Assembly (NCBI GenBank): GCA_004123355.1
Contig: SCHM01000007.1
Span: forward strand, 434,001 to 498,000
Direction of reading: 5' to 3'
Length of the DNA: 64,000 bases
From: Amphirosellinia nigrospora
Lineage: Eukaryota; Ascomycota; Sordariomycetes; Xylariales; Xylariaceae
Below are positions 26,001-35,974 of the stretch, in pieces (position 1 is the first letter of the stretch; each line of letters starts with the position of its first letter). The position numbers and the translations under genes are program-made. The notes beneath the pieces were generated by a model. That model searched no databases and was not told the DNA's origin. It saw only the letters and a program-made list of their open reading frames with translations.

Positions 26001-26374
26001 ACCATGGGACAGCCTCTTCTGACGGGGTGGGTGTCTTTGTCGGTGTCAACCGGATCAGCGACCTTTTTTTCCCCCCATTCAGTGAGAGTATCGTCGTCTT
26101 TGGGGTCATCGGAAACTGCACTCTCCTTGGTAGTCCCTTCAGTCAGAGCAGCGTCTTTTGCGGGTTCGGCAGGAGCAGTACTTTCCCCAGGCGTGCCCGT
26201 GTCAGTGACATCTCCAGAAATTTTCGGAGCTGTGTTCTGTGTAAGGGGGATTGAAGAAAACGTAGCGACGACAGCGAAAGATGAAGAAATAACCGGAGCT
26301 TTGATGAGGCCTTGGTCGTCCAAGCGTTGTTCAAAACAGTTGTCCTGACCTCTGGCCCTCTTCTCTTGTGACAA
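20088..26374 (-). pseudogene. Large SF1 (UPF1/NFX1-like) helicase with zinc knuckles, interrupted
   Basis: Probably an ATP-dependent nucleic-acid helicase. N-terminal low-complexity Thr/Glu-rich region (26374-26060); conserved N-domain (26000-24850) with an 85-nt intron 25472-25388; motif I GCPGSGKT near 24000; a long acidic Ser/Gln-rich insert (23930-23380); motif II FLWIDE near 22690; motif III SGDEKQLPP near 22600; RTNYRS near 22435; motif V-like GGEADIVIIDL near 21960; a degenerate motif VI region (STRAKLINIFVG); two CCHC-type zinc knuckles (CKQCCNVHEKGLSC near 21700; CLQCNGPHHTRVC near 21630). After a TGA at 21346-21344 the same frame stays open through 18-bp repeats coding hexapeptides such as IQPATD, and a C-domain continues to about 20088. 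Breaks: single-base shifts near 24860, 23085 and 22810, one more near 20465, and a 19-bp duplication in motif III. It probably pairs with the zinc-knuckle gene upstream on the same strand. Confidence 0.7.
22551..22588. repeat. 19-bp tandem duplication inside helicase motif III
   Basis: Two exact adjacent copies of a 19-bp unit (GCAGTCAGCACGAGCGGTG) at 22551-22569 and 22570-22588. Since 19 is not a multiple of three, the duplication shifts the helicase frame directly after the QLPP of motif III. It looks like a single recent slippage or repair event. Confidence 0.85.
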
Positions 26375-26781
26375 GGGCCTGTGCTCAGGTGCTTGGAATT
26401 AGAGTTCAATTCAGCTAATAATCTCTTTGGGGCTCTAGGGGCTCTGGTTTCCTAATTCTGACTTCAATGTAACCTCGCCCATGCCCTCAATTTATAGACG
26501 AATTCCCAGGTCCTCTGCCTCCTCGCAGGCCTCCGAAAGCCTGACTCCTCGAGAGGGGTTGAGGCTATTCAACCAATACGAGTATACAAATATATTATGT
26601 CTCAGCCCACGATAATGCCTCGGAGCGATACCTCGGAGCGATGCCGGTCTTCCAGGTCCTTCCAGGACCTTCCATGAGTTTCCAGGAGTCTGTGTGGCTT
26701 CTGTGGCTAGGTCCTGTGGCTGGCCCTAGGGTGGTCCGTGTGACATCTCTTCATCGTCAGGCTTGGGAAGAACTCCGATTG
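26375..26781. other. Spacer between helicase and zinc-knuckle gene
   Basis: Contains short imperfect direct repeats (CCTCGGAGCGAT twice near 26620; CTTCCAGG-type repeats near 26650-26690). No gene seen. It probably holds the helicase promoter on the minus strand. Confidence 0.4.
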
Positions 26782-27765
26782 TCATGACGTTGGCGTCCTC
26801 TGTCTCGTTGTCGGTGAGCCGGGGTATCCAAGCTTCCCACCGGCGCTACGCATGTCAACTTCTGGTGGATTTACCAAGTATGGACATCCACTTCTCCGAT
26901 GAGTATTTGCCTCGCAAATGGTGCAATACTGATAAGCGCGGGCTCTGCAACTGTTCTCAAGGTGTTTACCACTGCACTTCACGCAAGGATAGCGGTCGAG
27001 ATCGCGGTCTGGACAATAGGTAACGTCATGCTCGACCGAGGCGCACATCTTGCAGGGGAATTTCTCATGACAAGGGTTGAGACGTTCATAAGACATGGTG
27101 CCGTCCTCCTTTGTGACGATGCCGAGAGCAGCACCCTGGTCGTCAAGGATAACGGCCTCATTCTCCGCCGTTGGATCAGGGAATTCTGACTGAGGCTGAT
27201 AGACACCGAACTTGTGTAGCCAGCGAGAAGTTCCGAATTCGGCTACAGTCTTGAAGTTGTGCTTGTTTTTAGTCGTGATCATACGTTTCTCGAAATCGAG
27301 AATGTCACGACGTAGCCGTTTGCCCAAATTGGGTACCGTGTAGGTATCATCCTTGAACTTCTTCAGAAGTTTGCCTCCCTTCGGTTCCAGCATCTTACCC
27401 TTGCTGTCAATCAAAACGTCGAAAACGTAAACCTTTTCACCTGGCAACAGTCCCATACGTGTATACATGATCCAGTCCATCTCATCACTGCTGGCTTCAA
27501 GCTCCTCGAGCGATCCGCGAAGCATGAAAGAATTCGTGTGATGAGTTACCGCATACTTGTATTTACCTTCTGGTCCTGAGAAGGGAGCGAGGCTGGGGGA
27601 CTTAACGGTATCAATGTAGTCAGAGTCATTATTGCCAGACTGTTCATCCGCGGGGGTTGTGCCTGACGCAGCGAGTTCCTCAAGACGACGTTTCTCCGCC
27701 TCGCGGCGTACGTGGCGCTGGGTGCGATTGCGCTTTTTAGAGTTACGCTTGTGTGAAGACGCCAT
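26782..27765 (-). CDS. Three-CCHC zinc-knuckle protein
   Basis: An intact 327-codon frame. I choose the ATG at 27765 (MASSHKRNSKKRNRTQRHVR), which starts a strongly basic N-terminus; the frame is open 40 codons further up to 27885 but that part does not look conserved. Domains: basic, probably nuclear-localising segment (residues 1-30), an acidic Ser/Thr-rich linker, a middle domain of unknown type (residues about 75-230), then three CX2CX3-4HX4C zinc knuckles at about 27060-26880 (CKMCASVEHDVTYC, CVKCSGKHLENSC, CTICEANTHRRSGC), which bind single-stranded nucleic acid in known families. The helicase immediately downstream on the same strand ends in similar knuckles, so the two genes may have a shared role. 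No viral capsid or protease domain is visible, so a Gag origin is not supported. Intact, unlike most neighbours. Confidence 0.65.
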   Translation of the reverse strand: MASSHKRNSKKRNRTQRHVRREAEKRRLEELAASGTTPADEQSGNNDSDYIDTVKSPSLAPFSGPEGKYKYAVTHHTNSFMLRGSLEELEASSDEMDWIMYTRMGLLPGEKVYVFDVLIDSKGKMLEPKGGKLLKKFKDDTYTVPNLGKRLRRDILDFEKRMITTKNKHNFKTVAEFGTSRWLHKFGVYQPQSEFPDPTAENEAVILDDQGAALGIVTKEDGTMSYERLNPCHEKFPCKMCASVEHDVTYCPDRDLDRYPCVKCSGKHLENSCRARAYQYCTICEANTHRRSGCPYLVNPPEVDMRSAGGKLGYPGSPTTRQRTPTS

Positions 27766-28217
27766 CTTGGACGCGGTGTGGTTGTAGTGAGAGTACGAAC
27801 CCAGGAGCTTTGATGAATGAGGGACGCAATGCGAGGGCGGGAAAATTATCTGAGTGGTTTCTAGCCTGATGCGTGACAAGTGCATTAATACGACAATATA
27901 ATCAATCGAAAGGGCTGTGTTAACAAGATTGCTGTGCAGAGTGCGAGTCAGGGTTGTGAAAGAAATGAGGTTGTACTGAGGGAGCAGAATCGGTGATTTG
28001 GAGTACGGAGGGTTTGTGTTAGGTGTGTGGCATTAGGGCTAACTTCACTATTGCTAAGTCTTGCGCTCCTTCCAAAGCTGAGGGAGTTCTCGTTGTAAAG
28101 TTGGAAGGTACGGGGAAAGTACCTAGGTACCTTGGTTATAGTCACCTTAGCAACCGCGGGTGGGCAATGACGGGCCAAACTGAAGTAGACCTCCTCTTAT
28201 CAAGATCCAAGAAAAAT

Positions 28218-28675
28218 AGGTAAGATTTTCTCTTATCAAGAAGAATCAAAATTGTAATAAGTAATTTCAATGGACATTAAACATTTTATCCATTCCGACG
28301 TACAGGGCAATGAATCAGACTGCGTCGCTCAAGGAAGCGAACGAGAGAATGTGTTGAGGTCGGGGTGTTGAGTTGTAGGAAAGAGAGTTGAGCTGGGGGA
28401 ATAAGGTGCCTATTGGTTGTGTCAACGCACTCGTTTGTGGGCCACGGCTCCTGAGCTCTTTCTACGTTTAAGGTATCTCAACCTTGACCGCCTGCAACGG
28501 ACGTGAAATGGGTTTTCTCGTCTAAGGTTATATTAACTAGGTGCTGTGCAATATAACTGACATAAGGATTTCCTTTTATCAATAAAAACAAAATTGGTAA
28601 GTAATTTTATTCGGCAAAAAATCCTCGGACCCAAACCAACGTACCGGGCAGCGAATCAGACCGCGTATGTCCGAG
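28218..28675. repeat. Diverged direct repeat pair
   Basis: Segments 28218-28330 and 28562-28675 are roughly three-quarters identical by eye (shared blocks TAAGTAATTT, ACGTAC-GGGCA, GAATCAGAC-GCGT). They lie directly 3' of the gypsy pol remnant and could be part of its terminal repeat or an unrelated duplication. The sequence between 28000 and 28690 has no gene. Confidence 0.4.
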
Positions 28676-28689
28676 GAAATATCATTAAA

Positions 28690-31085
28690 TTAGAATCCCA
28701 TTTTTAGGAGAAGTGAGGATAGCGTGTGTGGCTGGGATGTGAGGTAGTGCGCTTCCGTACGTGTTCGTGTGTGGTATACTTGCAGCAGATGTGGAACGTC
28801 GAGCTGCAGTTGCGATGCTGGTTCCCATGTCCGCTGGTCGTAATCTAGCCATTTGACCTTGTATTTATTATAATCTACTCGCTTCATCAGTTGGTCATTT
28901 CATCTGTGCGTGAGCTTCTATTGATTCGATGACGAACTTCTCTACGCCGTCCTTGACTATCGCGCCGGGCGTCGGCTTAGGTCGCTCAAATTTGTCTTGT
29001 CGAGCAAGTATCAAGTGCTCGATTGAGATCTCCGGATTTCATCCTAGCCATTTGCGAAGCTTGATGCAGTATCTGAGGGGGTTAACAACCCTTTCGATAG
29101 GGAATGGATATGTCATCGGAAAACTGAGCTTCGTCTGATGGTTGAGATAGCATCCATCACGGCCTAGCATGGAAAGCTTGACGTAAACCAGGTCATCCTT
29201 CGCAAGTATAGGCGGTGGCCTATGTCTAAAGTCGTGATATAGCTTCATCCTAGCTGGTGCCAGCGCCGTAGTGTCGGCAGCCGCCTGACGTAGTGTTTGT
29301 TGGGCTTGACCGAAATCCTCGCCCAGAGAATGGTCGACGGGAAGGAATGTCTTTGCCTTACGTCCATAAAGAATTTCATATGGGCACCGTGTAGTAGTAG
29401 CGGACGTAGACGTATTGAGGTAATGAGTGACATACGGGACGTAGGTCTCCCAATTATCCGGGTTGAACTTCGCTCCCAAAGGTGCCATCATAGTGGCCAT
29501 AAAGGTCTAGACGGTGCGTTCTGCTTGTCCATTGGCCGACTGGTGGTGTGCTGCTGCCATCTTGATTTGTATACTAGCCGCCCGGCACAATGATTTCCAC
29601 AGGTCGCTAACAAGTTTGCTATCCATATTTAATATAAAACCGTCTGGCAGACCCCAAGCTGGGTAGACATAGCGAACGTATACGCCCAATCCTCCGCGGT
29701 GTAGTTGGTATTGCCGATCAAGATTTTGATGAACTTAGACGTTTTGTCCACGATCAGCAGTGCGGCGTTGTTCCCGTTTATAGATACCGGAAGTCCAACG
29801 ATGAAATCAAGACATAAAATGGACAGGGGAATCTGGGAGGTGTCTATCGGTTATAGTTCTCCATATGGTTGCAGAGTTTCCTTCTTAGCGGCGCTGCATT
29901 GAGGGCATGCATGAAGGATGTAGTCCGTCACGAAGGCTTTCATGTTTTGGAAAAAGGTAAAAGATCCTAGGAACTGGTAGGTCGGCTGAATGCCGGTGTG
30001 CGCTCGTTGTTCATGTGCCATACGTATCACCGTCAGCTTCTGTGACGACAGAACTGCCAGTCGGTCTCCCATCAGGTCCATAAAGTACATTAATACCGAC
30101 TCTGGATCTATTCTAAAAAGATGAAACGTAAGAGATGGTGCGAGGCCCTTATCTTTAGTCTCTTCAAGTTGTCCTTTGAGTTTCGTATAGACTGTCTTTA
30201 AAGACCTGTCCTTTAGGTATACTGCCGCAAATGCTTGAATGAGCTCCTCGGAGATTTGCAACGCTGCTGTGACGACGCCTTCAAGATCGCCCAGCCGCAC
30301 CTGAGCTTGCGGGAGGGTAGCAGCGTCATCCGGAGGTGGCCCCGCTCCGATTGTAACTGGTCTTCCCGAAGGTTTCGCCACCGGAGGTGGTTGTGTAGGC
30401 TCGAGTTGTGTAGCTTCGGATGGTGGTGTTGAGGCTTCCGGCACTGCGTCGTCTGTGGATTGATCTTGTGCGAGGGTGTCACTGTGTCCGCCGTTTGTTG
30501 ATGGAGCTGTTTCGCCTGGGCTCTGGTGACTACGAGTGAGACTACGGTATGGTGTGGATTAAAAGGAGTTTTTCTTGGCAGCCTGGAGAGTGCGTCCGCG
30601 TCTATGAGAGAGTTATCCGGAACATGCATGATCTTGAGTCGCTGCGCGAATCTCATCAGGAAAATACGCCATTTCAAGAGCCGGTCGAATACCTTGGGTC
30701 TGCCTTCTGCATCGAGAAAACTTTGAAACAATGGCATTGTGATCCGTATATTTGTAAACATCGCTGTGATCGAGGTAATGCATCAGTTTTTTCAAAGCCC
30801 TGACCAGACTATAAGTCTCGATCTCGCACATGCCGTATCGGGTTTCCGGGCCGGCCAGGACTCGTGACAGAAATAGTACGGTGCGTAACTTGCCATCCTC
30901 CTACATTTGATACAACGCTGCGCCTACGCCCACCGTCTTGCTCGAGTCGACTCGCAGAATGAACGGTTTGGTATAGTCGGGAAGGGCCAATTCGGGGCTG
31001 ATCACGTGACTGGGTGGGTCCCGCAGGGACCACCTGTCAGCCATCCGTGAGGTAGCTCGATATAATAGAGATGCAGGACTCCAAC
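28690..31085 (-). mobile_element. Ty3/gypsy chromodomain retroelement remnant (pol 3' part)
   Basis: A fossil of an LTR retroelement. In minus-strand order it holds an RNase H-like segment (about 31030-30600), a linker, an integrase with zinc-binding and core parts (about 30000-29050) and a chromodomain-like end (about 28890-28690). The 5' parts (capsid, protease and most of the reverse transcriptase) are missing, and no clear flanking LTR pair is seen. It is 5'-truncated at about 31085, where sequence of a host meiosis gene begins. It carries numerous breaks and looks old and inactive. Confidence 0.75.
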
Positions 31086-31740
31086 ATAGTAACGACATGG
31101 CGTGCTTCCCATACCATTATATTTTCCAAGCCAAGGTTATAAGCATTCTTGTAAAACCAGTCTCGCTCTTCGATCATAAATACCTTGTCGGTTTTACCAT
31201 CTCGGCGATCTTTTTATATCTCATCTGCAGCTGCCCAGGTTATTAGGCTAGGTAAAAAGTAGAGTTCACACAAATAGCTTACCAGTGTTAAAAATATTAC
31301 AGAGATCTTTAACTATTACTTCTTTATTCTTGTTTACGTTCTTTTTAGCATTTAGCACTAATATGTTAAAACGTATCAGGACTCGCAGTAGTGCTGGGAA
31401 GTAAATAGAGCCCGAAGAATGGAACCGGTGCTTAAGGACTATATGCTGCAGTGCTTTGATCGTAATAAGCTATATAATTTTGTCTTGTGCTTGTTGTGCC
31501 TCGAGACAACATGCATATAAGTATTGAGCATCAGTAGATGAAGCCTCGCTCATTTGTTCGAGGCATGCTGATGCACTGTTTGCATCTTGTAGTTTTAGAG
31601 CGATCTTGAAAGCCAAATAGGCTGTTATAGGTTCCTTTAGTGTGACATCATTTATTGCCTGTAGGATATCGCTAGCAGTAGACAGGTTATTTAGCTGAAT
31701 GTTATATAGCAATAACTTTCTAGGTTTATGTTAGAGTCGC
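31085..31740 (-). pseudogene. Fragment of a SPO22/ZIP4-like meiosis gene
   Basis: SPO22/ZIP4 is a TPR protein that promotes crossover formation in meiosis. The minus strand from about 31725 reads LQAINDVTLKEPITAYLAFK, then EASSTDAQYLYACCLEAQQA, and after an in-frame stop continues with ALQHIVLKHRFH and FPALLRVLIRF. Near 31165-31090 it reads DWFYKNAYNLGLENIMVWEA, resembling the family's conserved C-terminal half. Only part of the usual roughly 900-residue protein is present, A/T-rich changes and stops are scattered through it, and it is cut sharply at the gypsy remnant. It is a displaced or duplicated piece, not the working gene. Family assignment is from memory of the motif pattern and needs a profile search. 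Confidence 0.5.
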
Positions 31741-31741
31741 G

Positions 31742-32832
31742 TTATATAATAGTAATATATATAGTAAAGGTGAGCAAAAGGGTAGATATAAGAGAGGACA
31801 CCCACCCCCCCCAAAACAGCGAAAAATCGTCATCATTATCATCATCATCATCATCATCCTCCTCCTTCCTCTTCTTCTTCTTCGTCTTCTTCTTCCTAGT
31901 CGTCTTCCCCTTCTTCGTTATCGAAGAAGGGGGGGGGGGCAGCTGGGTATGCGCCAAAGTTGACGCAATGTCGAGTTTGGCCTTCTTCGACCGTGACCCC
32001 TTCACCCTGGGGATTTCTCGACAAAATGCTTCCGCCTATTGAATTACATACAATGTTAGTCTATGCGCGCGAGTTTGTGTGACCGAAGTTGGAATGGTGA
32101 GGGGTACATGGAATACGCCGCTCAGGGGTACGACATCAGCCCCAAGGCTTGGCATAAGGTACTTACAAGATGCCTTTAAAATTGGCATGCAAGGGCATGG
32201 CAACGTACCGTGCGATTCGCACGTTCTGGGCCCCTGCGAGCCGCATTTGGTTCGTAAACCTTCGCGCATATAGCGCACGCTCTCCAGGGTCAGTTGTTCC
32301 CACAACTCTATCTTCCGTGTCAGCTAATTTATATGTAGAGATTGATCAATCAAGGGGCGTCTAGGACATATTATAAAGTAGTGATATGCTGCTATATACA
32401 GAGAAATAATCAAGTAAAAACAGTATTTAAGAGGTAAAGACAGTATAAGGAGTAAAAGACGGTATTGTAGGGGTAAATAAATAATAAAAAGGCGTTTAAA
32501 ACATGTAATAATACTAGTATGCTGCTATATATAAAGAAAGAATCAAGTAAACGGGCACTAGAAAGGGTAAATAGACAATATAAGGGGTAAACAGACAGTA
32601 TAAGGGGTAAATAGACAGTAAAAGGGTTACATACGCTTGCAAAAGTACTGGCCACGTGGGCCCGACGCCTCGCCGTCCATATAGTCTTTCAAATAATTGT
32701 AAGACTGATAGAAGCGGTCCCAAGAGAACCAACGCCGGATTTTGGCCAAGAGGGCGGCGTCTGGGATTGTAACGGCGAGGTCTTTAAGATCCGCCAAGTC
32801 TTCGTTGTCGTCGAGGTGCTTCTGCACCCAGG
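31742..32832 (-). CDS. Multi-exon hypothetical protein with Lys/Asp-rich tail
   Basis: Four exons can be joined in frame with good splice sites: 32832-32635 (DLKDLAVTIPDAALLAKIRR, then WFSWDRFYQSYNYLKDYMDG), 32323-32209 (DTEDRVVGTTDPGERALYAR), a possible 7-nt microexon 32173-32167, and 32035-31742 (EAFCREIPRVKGSRSKKAK). Donors are GTATGT, GTACGT and GTAAGT; the last intron has a GACTAAC branch site. The tail runs into a lysine-rich then aspartate-rich stretch encoded by a trinucleotide microsatellite and a long C run, so the true 3' end is unsure. The first exon begins at an acceptor-like AG, so a 5' exon is missing or unseen. No family recognised. The frame is undisturbed across the visible exons, suggesting a live or recently live gene. 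Confidence 0.4.
32382..32626. repeat. Internal duplications within a long intron
   Basis: Inside the 311-nt first intron of the gene at 31742-32832 two near-copies of a 40-bp block (key bases TATGCTGCTATATA and AATCAAGTAAA) start near 32384 and 32518, and a roughly 20-bp unit (GGGTAAATAGACAGTATAAG) is repeated several times near 32570-32625. The intron has grown by local duplication. Confidence 0.55.
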
Positions 32833-33263
32833 ACTACATACAAATTAGCAGTGTTACTTGGTTATTCAACTATTATTATCCATAACATAGAGGCGTAACT
32901 AAAAGGTGTAATGATGATTCAACTATTGGCCTTTTTATATAGCAATATATTCTGCGTGACAGCCGTGCCAGAATTGGCAATTCACCAATGCTCATCTGTT
33001 TCCTACATCCGGCGATTGTCTCAGTAGCGCCTCCACGTGCTAGATTCGTGTGATGTACTCCCCAAAGTACACTCTCATGTCCATGATGTACTCTCTAATG
33101 TCTTATCTAAGTCAAGTTGGGGACGGAGACTGAGACTCTGTCCCAACTTGGGATACGCCGCCATATCCATCTGTTTGTTCTTCAGATTGTCTACTCATTC
33201 CTCTCAATTCCTCTCAATTCTTTTTACCTCCTCTTGATTCTTCTTTCTACAGTCGCTACTATG

Positions 33264-34926
33264 TTCCGTACCTAGATCAGTCGTCTTTACGGCGGCAACT
33301 TGAGCGTCGGAAAGAAAGAGGCTATGTTACAACCCCCAAAGTCGCCAACAAAGATACGTCCGCACAGCACCATCAAAATGCCCGAACCCCGTACCCGACG
33401 CTATTGTCCACTACAACAAGCCCACAAGAACAAGCCCTCAAAGAACTAGCTCTCGAGAAGCGAGAATAACCGGTCAGCGTTCGGTTGATGGCCCTCCAAG
33501 ACCCGCATCAAGGATTTGTTGGACTCGATCGAATTGGATACCGAAGTATTTAGTGATATGATACCCAAGACAACGCAAGCGCTGCTACAGTTATCTGGGG
33601 TCCACGGTAATGCCAACGACGGCGACGGCAGCGCCGGGGACAGCAGCGCCGGGGACAGCAGCGACGGGGACAGCAGCGACGGGACAGTAGCGATGGGGAC
33701 AGCGACAGCGACAGCGACAGCGACAGGTGCCACTTTTGTTCCCAACCCCTTTCTATCACCAGATCTCATCAATGTCAAGACTGTTCTGTCATTATTTGTT
33801 CGAAGTGTGTGCCTAATGCGGGAATGCTTCATCCGGATCACACATTCAGGCGTCTATTACATAGAAAGGTTGCCAAGCACATAGGAGAGAAGGGACAAGA
33901 CACGGCTGCCAAGACCGGCACCAGGAAAAACGATTCAGTCCAGTCGGACCAGACGGGGTTAATACGGCGAGACCATTCAGTCCAGTCAGACGACTCGATC
34001 CAGACAGACGACTCGATCCAGACAGACAACTCGATCCAGACAGACGACTCGATCCAGACAGATGACTCGATCCAGACAGAGTCAATACTGCGAGACAATT
34101 CCTTGCCTTGCACTACATACACTTGCGCATTCTGCAATGACCTCTTGGACATACGATATGAGTGCGAACTGTGTGAAATAAACTTGTGTAAAGATTGCCT
34201 CCAAATTCACCCCAACTGCCACCCAGTCCAGGAGATATTGTGCCATACTACAGCTGATCATCCTAATCATCACGGTAATCAAAACAATAGCAGGCTCAGC
34301 TTGGAAAATACCCGAACTGATCATAGAATGGTTTTGAGGCGCGTTCGTCCCCGGAATAGCACCCGACATAGTGCTAATACTATGTACCGTCAGCCGGATA
34401 ACAGTAAAGGTAAGGGCAGGAAGCTCCCTACAGCATTAAAAACCAGATATCAGAAAAACGCCCTAGCTCAATAACCATCTCAAGAAAACAAGCTATTAAG
34501 ATTGTTCAGTACACCAGGGATATGCTTGGAGCGATGGAAGGCTTGCTAGGTATCCGACCCAACATGTTGCAGGACGACACCACTTCGAGGAGACAATCAA
34601 CGGTTCGCGATAACAGCATATCTAGGCGAGGAAATTGTAAAGCTAGCACCGAGAGTGAAGCCGATTACAACAGCGCCTCTAGGAGCGGCGAGGCCGGAAA
34701 CGGAACGCCAGGTGGGAATTTCTTTGACGTCCTTGATTTCTCGTCACCCGAACCACCTTTAGCGAGAGGGACTCCGTTACGACGACGGCCTTGGAGCCCG
34801 GAGGACCGAAGACAGCTCAAGAAGCTCAAGCGGAAAGGTCAGCTAGATGAAGATATTGCTGCTCAATTGGACCGGAGTGTTGGCGCAATCCGTCAGCAGT
34901 GGATAAAACAGAGGAAGGATAGATAA
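33264..34926 (+). CDS. Double ZZ-type zinc finger and Myb-like protein, frame-shifted
   Basis: ZZ fingers bind proteins or histone tails, and Myb/SANT-like folds bind DNA or chromatin. Order: N-terminal part from about 33264 (YVPYLDQSSLRRQLERRK), an acidic Ser/Asp/Gly repeat block (33615-33729), ZZ finger 1 at 33730-33850 (CHFCSQPLSITRSHQCQDC, then CSKC and HPDHTF), an array of six-residue DSIQTD repeats from an 18-bp unit (about 33975-34080), ZZ finger 2 at 34118-34235 (CAFCNDLLDIRYECELCE), a basic linker, and a C-terminal Myb-like domain at 34785-34920 (RRRPWSPEDRRQLKKLKR, ending IRQQWIKQR). Frames change about three times: near 33480, in a G run near 33680, and near 34470. The order of domains makes sense as one gene. 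It lies about 1 kb from the end of the captain gene, transcribed towards it. Confidence 0.55.
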
Positions 34927-34971
34927 GTCGTAAAATAGACCGGGTACCTGTGGAGGAAATCAATCAATGAC

Positions 34972-35970
34972 TCATCCAGTCACTTGCTCGCAACGCGTAT
35001 AGTAAAGGGGAACTGCTTGATCAAAGGAAACGTAATATATTGACGCCAAAAAAAGGAGGTGTAGTACATAGACGAAAGCATAAGAAAGAATCGCCGTCCT
35101 TCGCTTCCCTTCGGGCTCCCCCTTTTCTTTTCTCTTTTTTTCTCTCCCGATATGTAGCAAATCGCCCTGTATACCCCCTTTACTCTATTGCACTGTTTAT
35201 TATTATAATAACCCCTTGCGTGTTATACGCACTACTTTAATAGTAGATAGTGTAAAAGCTAGATATTATTAAAAGTGCGCACCGGTTCACTTCCAAGGTT
35301 TTTTTTAATACCAACGCCATAAGGACTATGGCCTCGCACTACTGCCCCTAGGGCTTAAAAGAGCACGGGTTACACCGTCACTAGATTTACTGCTTTTAGG
35401 CAATTATTTACTATTTCTTTTATAACTAGATCCTGGCTTGCTCCTAAGGTGATCAACTAAGACTACATAGCGCCGAGCACGAGCCCAGAAGGCAGGGCCA
35501 ACGGAAACGGGTTGACTGTCACGCGTGCCTTCGGGTTTGAGAGACGGAATATCATGTATGCTAGAGTGTCCTCCCTATTTAAAGAACGGGTTGTAGGATA
35601 GATAGCTAGATAGCTCCGTACGCCGTAAGCCCCCAGGGAGGCTGAAGACGGAGGTCTTCCCCCGGCGTTAAATTTACCATCCATCCATCCATCCATTCAT
35701 CAATCCAAGGTTTCTTTATTAATGCTACGATCAAGAATCGTGACAACTCGTAAAAAATAGTTGATCCTAGCTGCCTAACTAGAACACCACTACTTCGGAG
35801 GTGCTTTTTGGGGGGGTGCCTCTTTTTGTTCGTCTTAGCTTCTCGGCCTTTGTCCATTAACTAAGGCGTTTTCAATCTAATTACAGAGTTCCTCCATTTA
35901 CCTAGCCATCTACAAGTACGATCACCCGGCCGGATTCACTAGTACAGGCTAAAGCATGGGTGTTGGCAGG
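34972..35970. other. Intergenic stretch
   Basis: No supported gene. It contains an A/T-rich block (35210-35320) and a CCAT microsatellite near 35680. Minus-strand ORFs here lack recognisable motifs. Confidence 0.4.
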
Positions 35971-35974
35971 CCCC

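Noticed and set aside
26782-27765. Zinc-knuckle protein as a retroviral-type Gag
   Set aside because: No capsid-like domain, no protease or polymerase frame next to it, and the neighbour is a helicase. The basic N-terminus and three knuckles also occur in cellular nucleic-acid-binding proteins.
28690-31085. A complete, possibly active retroelement
   Set aside because: The 5' parts are absent, no LTR pair was identified, and the remaining part carries numerous breaks.
33600-34085. CRISPR-like array in the repeats at 33.6-34.1 kb
   Set aside because: Units are 15-18 bp without spacers and encode in-frame peptide repeats; the genome is eukaryotic.
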